A stretch of DNA of 64,000 nucleotides, from the NCBI GenBank assembly GCA_947034885.2, contig OX344754.2, positions 23,392,501 through 23,456,500 on the forward strand, written 5' to 3'. Each line of letters starts with the position of its first letter. The stretch's first letter is position 1. A program made the translations under genes and the position numbers. The DNA is from Thuidium tamariscinum (taxonomy: Eukaryota > Streptophyta > Bryopsida > Hypnales > Thuidiaceae). The notes under the pieces were generated by a model. The model did not search any database, had not been told where the DNA came from, and worked only from the letters and a program-made list of their open reading frames with translations. Below are positions 49,930 to 60,674 of this stretch, in pieces.

Positions 49930-50441
49930 TGAGAAATGTAATTGTACAAATTCAAATTAGACATACTAGACATCAATTAGAAAAATCCAACACATCATCA
50001 TCACTTTTGGATTGAAAGATTATAATGTTTGCTCATGAGGGTGTAAAAATTGTAAAAGTGAGTTCAAGTCTTCTAATCATCTTTTCCCAAGTCAAATCTT
50101 AAAAAATTTTGAGGAAAAAAAATTAACTAGAATAACCTAAACTGTATAACCCAATCAATTTTTGGCTCAATAAAATGTATTGGACTATTCTTTCAAATGA
50201 ATTTCGAATGTAATTTTATATCCAAGATCTAGGATATGCAAGTATCATTTCGATGGATACCCTAGTTGAATATCTTAGATAGAAAAATTATAGTCTATTA
50301 TTTTCAATATAAGCTTAAAGCATACTTCAAAAACTTTCTCCCAAAATGTAGTCTAGTAAAAATAGCAACTTGGTTAGGTTTTATTTAACTTCAAGATTTT
50401 GGAAACTCCAAATTAGTGTACCCTTGTCTTATAGGGGTTAA
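49930..50441 (+). repeat. Family-B repeat, copy ending AGGGGTTAA
   Basis: Family words appear in order: TTGGATTGAAAGATTATAATG, TTTTCCCAAGTC, AATTTTTGGCTC, TAAAAATAGCAACTTGGTTAG, and the end TATAGGGGTTAA (TTAA 50438-50441). The left end is not clear. Confidence 0.75.
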
Positions 50442-51830
50442 CCATACATGACCAAGACTTTTTTTAATCTTCTTGGAATTTGTTCTAAATTGAAGGAAAA
50501 ATGAACATTTTTATAAGTTATCAACCTCTTGTTCAATGTTACAATAACAATTCAAACAAGATATGTTAAACATTACTTAGAAAAATAAAACACAACAATA
50601 TCACATATTGATTGAAAGATTATAATGTTTTATTGTGGAGGTGTTAAAATTCCAAAAGCCTGTCAAACTCTTTGAATCTTCTTTTTACTTGAGAAATCTA
50701 AGAATTTAGTCTCCAAAATTTTGGGGTTAAAGTGCCTAACATGCCTAACATCAATCAATTCCAAAATTCTCAAAATACACTCTACAATTTATTTAAACGA
50801 ATTTCCAACAATCTCATACAAAACAAATTATTTCTTATTTCATTAAGGGTCAATCCAGCTACAGAAGTGATAGATTTGTTACGACTTCTTCAAATTTGAG
50901 GATAAAGTTCAAGTGATGTATTGTTTTAAATATTTAATAATTGGATATTTAAACACATGTGTCTCATTTAATACTTGCTTAGAACTATTTAAGAATATAA
51001 ATGAATTTACTATCTTCTAGTCTATTTTGTATTATTAAATTGATTTATAATTCATCATTGTACAAAAAACAATTGTCCTATACAAACACTTTGGAGATAG
51101 AAACAATTATTACACTATTGTATCATGTACAATACAATTTTTTCTTTGGTACATTGGTCATCAATGACATCAAATCAACAAGCAACTATATGTGTTCTCC
51201 ATTATTGGAATTCTTCTCCAATTTTGAAATTGACATTCAATTTCTTTACAATTTAGAGTCACCTTTTCCTAAAAGGCTCCACATTCATTATTTGGCTTTT
51301 CTTTTTTTATTGATAATGAATGAATGAATGAATTTTTTAATAGATGAGATGTAAATGAAATTTCATAATACAATTGTTACATGGACACGTTATCGAGGTA
51401 CTACTAATCATAAGCAATTTTATCTTTTTTATTTGGAGAACCTCTACATGTAGTCATCTACTATCTATTTCCATGTACAAATTTTACATTTGTAGATTTT
51501 ATTATTCTAACAAAATTTGGATTTTCAAATAAGCTAACATAATTTGTTTTCTTTTCCAAAAATATTGTGTATTTCACACTCATTCAATAGAGCCCCACAT
51601 TTCCACAAAGGTACCTATAGAAACTAGAAAGTGAAGAAAGCAATGACACATTTACAAAGAATGTTCAATGAAAAATCACAATCTATCATTTCTAATATCA
51701 AAATTTTTTATGCTTCAAGTGAATTTGGAAAAATAAATATTTGAAAATTCTAAATTCTAAAAAAAGCAATATTATAAGGTTAGATTATTCCTCCAATTTT
51801 TTGAAACACCACATTTTTTTAGCTTTGGCA
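50438..51830 (+). repeat. Family-B repeat, second copy sharing the TTAA, internally enlarged
   Basis: It begins TTAACCATAC at the end of the previous copy and has AATTTGTTCTAAATTGAAGG and ATTGATTGAAAGATTATAATG. After about 50,830 it is interrupted by unrelated AT-rich DNA. The right part of the unit returns at about 51,660-51,830 (ATCACAATCTATCATTTCTA, AAAAAAGCAATATTATAAGG). Confidence 0.55.
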
Positions 51831-51929
51831 TTCATTGCTTCAAAAATATTTGATTAGCTCCCAAGTGGGTAAAAAAATCCTTGAATTCCTAATGAAATCT
51901 TTTGTTCAACATCTACAAAGATTTAAAAA

Positions 51930-52540
51930 CTATAATGAGTAGTAAACAAATCGATATAATTTATCCATTTTTTGGAAGATATAACCAAATAAATTTAAAG
52001 CACACATGTTACAGAGAACTTCGGAAAAACAATATCACTTATGGATTAAAAGATTATAATATTTGATTTTATAAAAGTAGCAAAAACAATTTGAAGGGTT
52101 CTAATTCTCTTTTCAAATGTGAAATCTCAAATCTCAAATTGGTTGCCAAAATAAATGCAGTGCAGAGGCCCTACATACATCATTCTAATCTATTTTTGTT
52201 TCTTAGGAATGTATTCTTCTGTATTCTCAAATCGATTTCTAATAGGATTTTTCCTACACGATGTATTGTATGTCTGTATTTTATTGATAACTCATGTCCA
52301 ATAGGTCTAAACATTGTAAAAGACCATGATTGCAGTGGACCCCCTTGTAAGGTATCTTGAATAGAAAAATCATAATCAATCTTTTCCAAATTTATTTAAT
52401 TGAAGCTAAAAGTTGACTTCAAAAAGAAATTTTCTGAAATATAATGTATTGAAAATAGCAACTTCGTTAGGTTTTGTTCAACTTCAAAGTTTGACAAACA
52501 TTGGATTTTTGTAGCTTGGACATTTCATATTCAAGAAGTA
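51930..52540 (+). repeat. Family-B repeat, third copy
   Basis: Contains CTTATGGATTAAAAGATTAT, CTTGAATAGAAAAATCATAA, AAAATAGCAACTTCGTTAGG and AGCTTGGACATTTCATATTC; the terminal GGGGTTAA has decayed. Confidence 0.65.
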
Positions 52541-53073
52541 TTAGAAACTTTTAAATGTCCTATTTTTTATTCTACAAGGGCCTCTAAACCCTTTGTGGCC
52601 ATGTAGTCTGTATATGATGAATATAATAGTAATCAATTGAAAAACAAATGATTCATGCTATTCAATGCAAAGTCAATCAATTAGAATGATAGTCTGTATT
52701 TTATAAGTAACAATATATCACATTTCATATTTTTCATTAATATTTTAGCATTTATAAGGTTAAATATAAGTTGATCAAAAAAATCCAACGTTCATCCTAT
52801 TATAAAGGCATTCAAAGATTGTTACATTACACAGGAAAAAAAGTCTTCCTGACCTTGCATTTCTAACACTCAATGCTTGGTGAAAAACCCAATCAATCTA
52901 AGTATCTAACTAAATCAAAGTTTTAAAAAAATCATATCATATGATTTTATTTCATTTAATTCCTATGGCCTTCAATCAAAAATTTTGAATATGTGATTAT
53001 TAATTGTATTTCATTTGCAAGGCTACATATTGTATGTAAGGACTAAGGAACATCCACACTATCACCTTTTGTA
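52541..53073. other. AT-rich spacer
   Basis: No gene and no clear repeat boundary is recognised. Confidence 0.4.
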
Positions 53074-54004
53074 TTAACCCCTAAAGGACTAAAGTCGCCT
53101 CGGGGGACCCTTGGAATTTTGGGCAGGCTTTTGTGACTTGATTTTTGCTATGATTTTCTTAAACTTCTTTTGAAGATAGGAAATCAGATTAGCTTTCTAA
53201 AAATATAATCTTTATTTCAATTGGTGCTTCGAAGCAAAACTTATGCCATTCCAAGTCCAAACAACAGTTCACTAAGCCCAAAAAAAACACAATAAACATT
53301 GTTTTTAATTTTTAATTTTTTCTCTCTAAGATTATATTGTTTTTCTACATTTGAAGCTTTGGTTGATTTAATTTGAACTAATAATGAGAAATTTATGGTC
53401 TTGTGGACAATCTTGTATTTCGGGCAATCTAAGCACCTTCTTCACAAAATAACTTATAGAATGTATTTTTGAATACAATTTCCCAAATTTTCCTAATTTT
53501 AATTTTTGATTCAGTTCACGATGTTTGCAAGAACAAGCTCACCGTTGAGATCATAGTTTTCCAATTACATCTTAAAGTTATTAAGCACTTATTGTTTTAT
53601 TCAATCTTGGACCTACTTTTGCTTCACAATTTTTTAATGAATAAAAATCAAGTATTTTTTCTTTTTAAAAAATTTCCCTAATCCTCAACTCAAATGTTCA
53701 ATATAAAAAATTTCAACTTCACACTCCATATTGCAAAAAAATTGTACAAATGGCAATCAAAGTCATCTGAAATTGTAAGTAGAGTTCAAAAAAACTTATT
53801 TGGACAATTTTGAATGCTAATATCTTCCAATTTGTGCAGTCAAACTTCATGAACTTTTTACCACATAATCTCAGACAAGTAATTTACAAGATCCTATAGT
53901 TAGATTCTAATTTTTTTTTAAATTGTTTTCTTGGGAGGAAGTAGCAAACATGGCAATTTTGAGTGGTTTCAAGCCACTAAATGCCTCAGTCCTTTGGGGG
54001 TTAA
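53074..54004 (+). mobile_element. Family-A TTAA element, copy 1 (923-bp body)
   Basis: Bounded by TTAA at 53074-53077 and 54001-54004. The left end is CCCCTAAAGGACTAAAGTCG; the right end read inward is CCCCCAAAGGACTGAGGC. There is no coding capacity. It is the inverted counterpart of the element at 56527-57461: GTACAGATTGGAAGATATGA-type sequence of that copy appears here as its complement near 53,825. TTAA flanks plus CCC-starting inverted repeats are the hallmark of piggyBac-type elements; that assignment is inference. Confidence 0.75.
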
Positions 54005-54521
54005 TAGACATCCCATTCAAGAACAATAATAGGATCATTGACATGTCAATGAATACTGTGAGAGTGTCACATATAACCAAACTTTGAAGAGATGGATGTT
54101 TACATTTGTTAAATTCATTTTTTCTATGTAATAAGACCATCACATTAAAATTTACAAACAAATCACCATGTGATGTGCAAAAAGTGATTGTATTAGAGAA
54201 AAAACTTTGATACGGAAATTAATATGGAATTATCCCAATATACAAATGTTAACACATGTATTCCAAAGCATTCTTGGAGATGCAATTCTAAGCCAATGTT
54301 GTGCATAGCAATAATTCCTATCTCCTACATATCCATGCAATGAATTTTTGAAAATTGCTCACCAATTACTTGCAATCAATCATGCCTTTAGCAAATTTGA
54401 AAACTAGGAGTTAAACAATTCATCACAACATCAACAATGTATAAACCGAAAGGTATCAAATATAGACATATGTAATTACAAAAATACGTTGTGGTTCTCA
54501 AAATGTTCAAAAACTACCATG
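54005..54521. other. AT-rich 3' flank of the coiled-coil gene
   Basis: No gene seen. Unlike the hAT element, no 12-mer array lies on this side. Confidence 0.4.
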
Positions 54522-55949
54522 TCACTCAACATTTTTTTTGCCCTTTTCTTCTCTCTTCTGCCTCTTAGCTAATATTTGGGACCAAGCCACCTTCTGTTCA
54601 CTCTTGAGCTTGGATAGAATGTCATGTTTGCACCACTCTCCACGTAACCAAGCTGTCTTAGTTGCTTTCTGCATCTCCAGGACTGTCTTTTGCTTATCCA
54701 CTGTCTCTTGCAACTCATTTTCCACCTTAAGAGAAGCAGCTAATTTCTTCTTCAATTCCTCTACTTCCAAGGGGGTCATCTCATGTTGTGTACAAAAGTC
54801 TCCCCAACCGTACATGTCAACAACACGGTCAAGTGGGGCTTTGTCCGTGATCTCACAAAGGTGTGTCAACCTCAATTGTGCCTCTTCAAGACCTCTTTTC
54901 TCACGGTCACAATTATCATGTTCTTTCTGGGAGTCCTCCATGGCTTTTGCAAGTCTTTCCTTTGTCATTGGGTTATCGACCCTAGAACTAGAAGCTCCAT
55001 CTTGAGAACCATAGAAGCTAAGATAAAACGCTTCCAAGTTCTTCATCTCCTCATGTTGCTTTGACAATTGGATTCGAGCAGTTTCAATTTGGGCTAGAAG
55101 GGTTGGAACTCCATCATCCAAATCTTCCATAGCCTCGTCCTGTAGAGTCTTTAACTCTTTCTGCTTCTCTTCCAAGTCTTGAAGAAGTAGCTCGAGATGA
55201 TCTTTGTGAATCTCTTTCAGGTCTTCATAATCTACATCTTCAAGCTTTTCTTCAATGCCCGACATTTGTTCCACATCAAGCTTTTCTTCAATGCCCGACA
55301 TTTGTTCCACATCAAGCAATGGCATTTGAAGAGGCGCCACCACTTCTTCCAATTTTGTAGGTGGCTCTTCCATCTTGGCCATATCCAATAATTCATTCAA
55401 TGGTTCATTCTCTTCATCCGAACTCGCGTGATGTGACCACTGATACTCATCATTAGGCACTACATTCTTGATGAAAAGATTTTTTCCTAGCCCTGCTCTT
55501 GGATTGGGGGAGGGACCCGCTCTAGGAATGTCTTTGGTTGTTGGAATGGTGGCCATCTTCGATCCCTTGATGGTCCTCCAATCCACCGTTCTTCCGAGGA
55601 TGACCTCCGCATACACCATCTCACACAGGTACAATTGAACTTCATTTCTCGGCACAGTCTGTGTGTTGTGCAAGTACCGATAAACTTCAATACATCGTTG
55701 CACAAATGTGTCATGAGTGCATGAATGAAGATTTGCCACATTCGATTGCACATGAATCTTGTGCCGATAATGATGGAAAAGCTTGTCGATGTGGCACCAT
55801 TGAATGAATCCCTTACAAGTGGTCGCGGTCCAATCACCTTGAATTCTATCCCAACCTGGATAAGCCATCGCATTAGGATCAAGAAGGATGTGGTGTTGCC
55901 TTCTTTGTTTTTTTCCTTTGACCTTCACCTTCTTCTTCTTGGCATCCAT
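54522..55949 (-). CDS. Unrecognised coiled-coil protein, 475 aa, probably transposon-borne
   Basis: I do not recognise a family. The uninterrupted frame starts ATG 55949 and stops at 54522-54524. Residues 2-18 are strongly basic (KKKKVKVKGKKQRRQ), a likely nuclear or nucleic-acid-binding signal. Residues about 30-140 look globular, with PGWDRIQGDW, CKGFIQWCHIDKLFHHY and LYLCEMVYAEVILGRTVDW. Residues about 240-340 and 355-470 are heptad-like coiled coil (LQDLEEKQKELKTLQDEAME; VEELKKKLAASLKVENELQE). A 12-residue unit, LDVEQMSGIEEK, is exactly doubled. A TATA-like stretch lies 22-35 bp upstream, and a 12-mer array lies about 170 bp upstream, as at the hAT gene. Two inverted family-A elements flank it. 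It could be a transposon accessory protein or a gag-like relic. Confidence 0.7.
   Translation of the reverse strand: MDAKKKKVKVKGKKQRRQHHILLDPNAMAYPGWDRIQGDWTATTCKGFIQWCHIDKLFHHYRHKIHVQSNVANLHSCTHDTFVQRCIEVYRYLHNTQTVPRNEVQLYLCEMVYAEVILGRTVDWRTIKGSKMATIPTTKDIPRAGPSPNPRAGLGKNLFIKNVVPNDEYQWSHHASSDEENEPLNELLDMAKMEEPPTKLEEVVAPLQMPLLDVEQMSGIEEKLDVEQMSGIEEKLEDVDYEDLKEIHKDHLELLLQDLEEKQKELKTLQDEAMEDLDDGVPTLLAQIETARIQLSKQHEEMKNLEAFYLSFYGSQDGASSSRVDNPMTKERLAKAMEDSQKEHDNCDREKRGLEEAQLRLTHLCEITDKAPLDRVVDMYGWGDFCTQHEMTPLEVEELKKKLAASLKVENELQETVDKQKTVLEMQKATKTAWLRGEWCKHDILSKLKSEQKVAWSQILAKRQKREEKGKKNVE
55240..55311 (-). repeat. Perfect 36-bp tandem duplication in the coiled-coil gene
   Basis: TCAAGCTTTTCTTCAATGCC and the next 16 bases occur twice without a mismatch (55240-55275 and 55276-55311), adding 12 codons in frame. 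Identity means that it is recent. Confidence 0.95.
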
Positions 55950-55970
55950 TGAATTGTAATCTTCAATGGG

Positions 55971-55984
55971 TATTTAAAAATACC
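55971..55984 (-). promoter_or_regulatory. TATA-like box of the coiled-coil gene
   Basis: Minus-strand GGTATTTTTAAATACC lies only 20-35 bp before the start codon, so the leader would be very short or another start is used. Confidence 0.3.
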
Positions 55985-56120
55985 TCAATGTATGACGGGT
56001 TGCACGAGACACTACCTTAGAGCACAAAGTGGAGAGGAATTAACCCCTGAAAACTGAACCAGTTGTTGAACACGCAGTCAGCCACTTCGCGGTGGGTAAC
56101 AGACAGTGCACAAAGCGAAA

Positions 56121-56345
56121 ATGGCGAATGCGGGTGGGGGCGACTGCTTATGCACCCGAAGTCGCACAGGGGCGAGTGCGGGTACAGGGAGAGGCGACCT
56201 CGGGTAGGGGGCGACTTCGCATGGGGCGACCGCGCGTCAGGCGACCACAGGTCAGGCGACCGCAGGTCAGGCGACCGCAGGTCAGGCGGGAAGTTCAAAC
56301 TTCCCTCCTCCAGCGACCGCGCGTGGGGCGACCGCGCCTCCTGGT
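56121..56345 (+). repeat. Array 3 of the 12-mer (11 copies)
   Basis: Eleven copies, for example GCGAATGCGGGT, GCGACCTCGGGT and GCGACTTCGCAT. A tight run of AGGCGACCGCAGGTC units lies at about 56,236-56,286. All copies point the same way as in arrays 1 and 4. Confidence 0.9.
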
Positions 56346-56437
56346 AAGAAAATAAAGGGCTTTGAAATTGCCCCCAAAAATTATTTGGCCACCTAAAACT
56401 TTGGAGGCAGCTGGCTGAATCCACCAAAGACTCTTGA
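56329..56437 (+). repeat. Conserved flank shared by arrays 3 and 4
   Basis: GACCGCGCCTCCTGGTAAGA, then TTGGCCACCTAAAACTTTGG, GCAGCTGGCTGAATCCACCA and CTTGAAGATATT match 60560-60678 in the same order with few changes. The two arrays are therefore parts of related elements, not independent GC islands. Confidence 0.88.
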
Positions 56438-56526
56438 AGATATTGACATGTAAATGCCCAAATCATTTCTTAAATTGTTTGAGAAAAATAGTTTTTGTTC
56501 AACAATAAGCAAATCCTTTCATAAGC

Positions 56527-57461
56527 TTAACCCCAAAGGGCCAAGGCCTTTTTTCTGTCAAAAACCTCTCAAAACTGCCATTTCTATTGCATTCATCCAA
56601 GAAAACAAAAAATATATATATTTAAGAATCTAACCGTAGGATCTTGTACTTAACTTGATTGATATGAAGTGGTAAAAATTTCATGAAGTTTGACCGTACA
56701 GATTGGAAGATATGAGCATTCAAAGTTGGAAATACAAGTTTTTTTGAACTGTGGTTTGCAATTTCAGATGACTTTGACTGGAATTGGTATCAAAAGACTA
56801 CACTATAGACTTTGAATTTATAATTTTTTGTGTTAAGAAATTGAGTTGAGAGTCTAGGAAAAAAAATTCACTCAAAAAACACTTCATTTTCATTCTTTAA
56901 AAAATTGTTAAGTAGATGTAGGTCCAAGATTGAAAGAAAAACTAAATGGTTAATAACTCTAAGATGGGATTGAAATACAATAATCCCAATGGTGAGATTG
57001 TTCTAGAAAGTAAACATAACCTTGTCCAAATTTTTATTTTTTTAAATTGTAAAAATTGCATTCTAAAATGAATCCTATAAGTTATTTTTTCATTCAAGAA
57101 ATTGTTTAGATTGCCCGAAAAACAAGATTGTCTATAACTTTCTCATTATAAGTCCAAATAGAGTGAATCAAAGCTTCACATGTAGGCAAAAATATGTTAT
57201 TTTAGAAGAAAAATTTTTTTTAATGGAATTTTGAGTTTTTGCAAAAAGAAATTTCTGCCCGCCGAATGAAAATTTGGGCTTTTTGTGGTATAACTTTTGC
57301 TCCCGGTCACCAATTGAAATAAAAATTACATTCCCATGAAGGTACTCAATTTTCCTATCTTTTGAGAAAGTTTCAACAAGATTCATTAAAAATTGAGGTC
57401 TACGGAACCTGCCCAAACTCCAAATTGTCCTTCGAGGGGACAATGGTCCTTTAGGGGTTAA
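56527..57461 (-). mobile_element. Family-A TTAA element, copy 2 (927-bp body)
   Basis: Bounded by TTAA at 56527-56530 and 57458-57461. The left end is CCCCAAAGGGCCAAGGCC; the right end read inward is CCCCTAAAGGACCATTGTCC. The right terminal 60 bases match the left terminal bases of copy 1 (a CCTCG and GGGCAGG order is shared), and body lengths are 923 and 927 bp. It therefore lies in inverted orientation to copy 1. No coding capacity is convincing. Confidence 0.75.
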
Positions 57462-57465
57462 ATTA

Positions 57466-58039
57466 TCCATTCTTTTCTATAAGTCATCCAACAAATTAAA
57501 AATAGACATGTCTTAGACCAACTAGGAAAAACATAATACACGATATCTCTTATAGATTGATAGATTTAAATGTTTCATGATAGAAGCATTCAAATTGCCA
57601 AATGAACTTCTCTTCTTTTCATCATGTTTTCCTAGGTCTAATCTTAAGAAGTAGTTAGTGGGAAAAAAAAGGCAGAGGGTTTCATATACATAATTCTAAT
57701 CAATTTTTGCCTTCTCTGAATCTTCTATGTACAAATTATAGAAAAGAAATTTTCAGTTCATTTTTCCTTAAGCCTTTAATGTAATTACAAGTCATCTTCG
57801 TGATACCTACTTAAGGACTTAAAAAAGGCAAGATTGCAATAGACATCTTTACAGTAAATCTTCAACCCAAAAAACATAACCAATCATTTCCAGATCGGTA
57901 TTGTGATGCTTAAACTAGACATCCTTTAGTAATTTTCTCATTAATATGAACTAGTAAAAATAGGAATTTCAATCAAATCTATTTTGCATTGCAATTGAGG
58001 AAAAATCAAATTTATGTGCCTCCGAATTCTACGGGTTAA
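57466..58039 (+). repeat. Family-B repeat, copy ending GGGTTAA
   Basis: Starts with TTTTCTATAAGTCATCCAAC, also found at 62104. It contains TTTCATGATAGAAGCATTCA, CTAATCAATTTTTGCCTTCT and ACTAGTAAAAATAGGAATTT, and ends TACGGGTTAA. Confidence 0.75.
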
Positions 58040-58977
58040 AAGAATGAGAAACACATTCATGCCGCATTCCCTCCCCTAATTACTCTTCATGTAAATAAAA
58101 ATCATGCCATGATGTTGTAGAGGGAAACATGAAAAAATATCCTTACCAATTCTTTGAGACCCCTTCACTAACGATGTTGGTCATTTATGTTGTGCTTAGT
58201 TGGATGGAATGTAAAATCAATATTACTAATATATTCTAGAAAAAGTGAGTACAAATGTACAATTAATCACTATAATTTCATAACTATACTTTACTAAAAT
58301 CTTACTAATTGTCATCTTTGGAAACAAAGTGTAGTTTAAGTCTAAAATTCGATTTAGTCACCTAGCTAACTATAAGATCTCAAAGTAGATAGTATAGAAA
58401 TGTGTAAATGAAAATTGTAAACTTTGAGGTTAGCCAAGGTAAATTTTTTTAAGATTTGAGGTTTAATTCCTAAAGGAATCAAGGGTTCATTCAAATTTTG
58501 AAAATTATAATGATATACTATAAAATGAAATATAGGATAACAATTTAATCACATAATTCAATCAAAAGTGATTATCTACATAATATATCCCTATAGTTAG
58601 ATAATTGGTACACTATCACTATGACATTATGACTTATTTTTCAATTAAATTTGAACCTTTAAAATCACTGTAAAGTAAAGTACAAATAGAATAATTGTAA
58701 CTATCTTCTTACAAGAATTTTCTTTACGTTCAATATAGTATGTTTAGATTGTAATTATTATTTATGGTTTTTATTTTACTTATTTATTCACATCGTTTTG
58801 GAATGGTAATTTCTTGAATTCAAAAGTTTGTTCACAATTTCAAACATACTTTATTTTCTTAAGTACAAAAGATTTGCAAGAGTATTCATGAAAATCCAAA
58901 TTAAAAAAATGAAATAAAAACAACACAATAATCTACAAGTGTTTTGATGTCTGCAGAAATGAAGAATTGTGTGTTTT
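58040..58977. other. AT-rich spacer
   Basis: No gene or clear repeat is recognised. Confidence 0.4.
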
Positions 58978-59621
58978 TTAACCCCCTAAATGCCCATGGC
59001 TCTCAAATGTGGTGTCAAAGAAACTTTGAAGTTCATGAAAGCCTTACCAAAAATTTATTTTTAGTGGTTTATATTTTTGGAAGGCTTTTTTCAAAGTCTA
59101 GATTTACCATCAATAATCCAATTTTGAATTATGATTATGATTTTTCTATTCAAATTTTAATGCAAGGGTACCCATTGCAATCTTGACAATCCATAGTGTT
59201 AAAGACTCTTGGAAATGAGCCTCAAATACACTAGATCTTAGAGAACAAATCACACAAAAAATTCATTTCAAAAAATTTTAGACTACATTTTGAGAAGCCA
59301 TAAATTGATTGTAGCTATGCTTCTTAGGCCCTAACACCTAGTCTTGTTTTGGTGACCACCTTTTTAGATTTGACATGCAAAAAGAGAACTCAAAGATTTT
59401 CATACTTTCTACACCCTCATGATCAAACATTACAATCTTTCAATCCAGAAGTGATATACTTGTGTTTTCTTTTTCTAGGTGATCTTTAACATGTCTACTT
59501 CAAATTTCTAAAGTTTCAATTAAAAGAAAATTTATTCAACTTATCAAGAATGTTGCATCTTGTTCCAATTTAGAGCAAATTCTAAGAAATTCAAAGTAAG
59601 CCTTAGGCATTCAGGGGTTAA
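58978..59621 (-). mobile_element. Family-B TTAA element, most complete copy (636-bp body)
   Basis: TTAA lies at 58978-58981 and 59618-59621. Ends are CCCCCTAAATGCCCATGGC and, inverted, CCCCTGAATGCCTAAGGC, about 18 bp of terminal inverted repeat. The interior is the reverse complement of the other family-B copies, including the complement of CTTGAATAGAAAAATCATAA and of TGGATTGAAAGATTGTAATG. There is no coding capacity. Confidence 0.8.
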
Positions 59622-60011
59622 ACACTTTTGTATTCATTTGTTTATCACTAGTTGAAGACATGGTCTCTTATAAGTTATGTCTTAATTGTACGGAGTTGGG
59701 AAAAAAATGATTCATGGCAAATAATTCAAAAAGGGTTAAATGTTTTAATTTCAGGCCTTAGGATTTTAAATATTAATTTCCCCTTTTTGTTTGAATAAGA
59801 TCAATACTCTTCAAATAATGAAAAGTCAAATCATATTCTAGCACCTCCAAATAGGAACACAACCCATTTGAGGTAGGCGAGTAATCCTGCCTAATTCTGC
59901 AAAAGGCTTGATGCCCTTGGTCTGAATGTACTGGTTCCTGTGCCAATTGAATTTTCTCCATTTGTTCAAAAAGAAAAAAAAATAGAAAAAATAAAGGCAC
60001 GACCGTGCCTC

Positions 60012-60571
60012 GAGCGACCGCGGGTCTTGGCGGAATTTCTGAACCCCCGATCTGGCACTGCGAACGCGCGCCCGCGAGTGGGCGACAGCGGGTTGGCGCG
60101 ACAGCGCGTGAGGCGACCTCGGGTCTTGGCGCCATGTTCAAGTCCTTCGAATCCTGGCACACAGCGACCGCGGGTGGGCGACTGCGTGTGGTGGCGACTG
60201 CGGGTCGTGCGGGGAAGTTCAGAAGCCCCGATCTTGGCACTGCGACCGCGGGTTGGTGCGACCTCGCGTGGGGCGACCTCGGGTCCTTGCGGGAAGTTCA
60301 ACACTCCACGCTCACGGAACACAGCGACCGCGGGTCGGTGCGACATCGGGTGGGTGCGACCGCGCGTAGGGGCGACCTCGGGTCCTTGCGGGAAGTTCAA
60401 AACTCCACTGTCACGGAACACAGCGACCGCGGGTGGGTGCGACTTCGCATCGAGGCGACCTCGTGTCCTGGCGGGGATCCTGGGACACAGCGACCACCCT
60501 TGGGTGCGACATCGGGTGGGCGACCGCGGGTCCGACAATTAAAAAGCCTCCAGAAGAACAGCGACCGCGCC
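60012..60571 (+). repeat. Array 4 of the 12-mer (about 21 copies) with a higher-order unit
   Basis: This is the largest array. Copies come in small groups separated by a spacer with GCGGGAAGTTCA and CGGAACACAGCGACC. Two adjacent units (60273 and 60372) repeat at exactly 99 bp, and about five such units can be traced. It is open in several frames on both strands only because the repeat lacks stops. No transposase gene is nearby; the conserved flank at 60560-60678 links it to array 3. Confidence 0.93.
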
Positions 60572-60674
60572 TACTGGTAAGGAAAGGAATTAATTTGAAA
60601 TTCCCCCCTCCCCCCCTTGGCCACCTAAAATTATGGAAGCAGCTAGCTGGATCCAACCAAGATTATTGAAGGTA

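Noticed and set aside
56017..56466. 149-codon minus frame and 94/87-codon plus frames
   Set aside because: Same cause: translation of array 3 (SPDLRSPDLRS-type repeats), not a protein.
44425..60571. 12-mer arrays as CRISPR-like repeats
   Set aside because: Repeats are short and degenerate with irregular spacing, in a plant nuclear context with no cas genes.
59773..60580. Overlapping 155-200-codon open frames on both strands
   Set aside because: They lie on the 12-mer array. The repeat lacks stop codons in several frames, and the translations are only repeated Arg/Pro/Gly-rich patterns.
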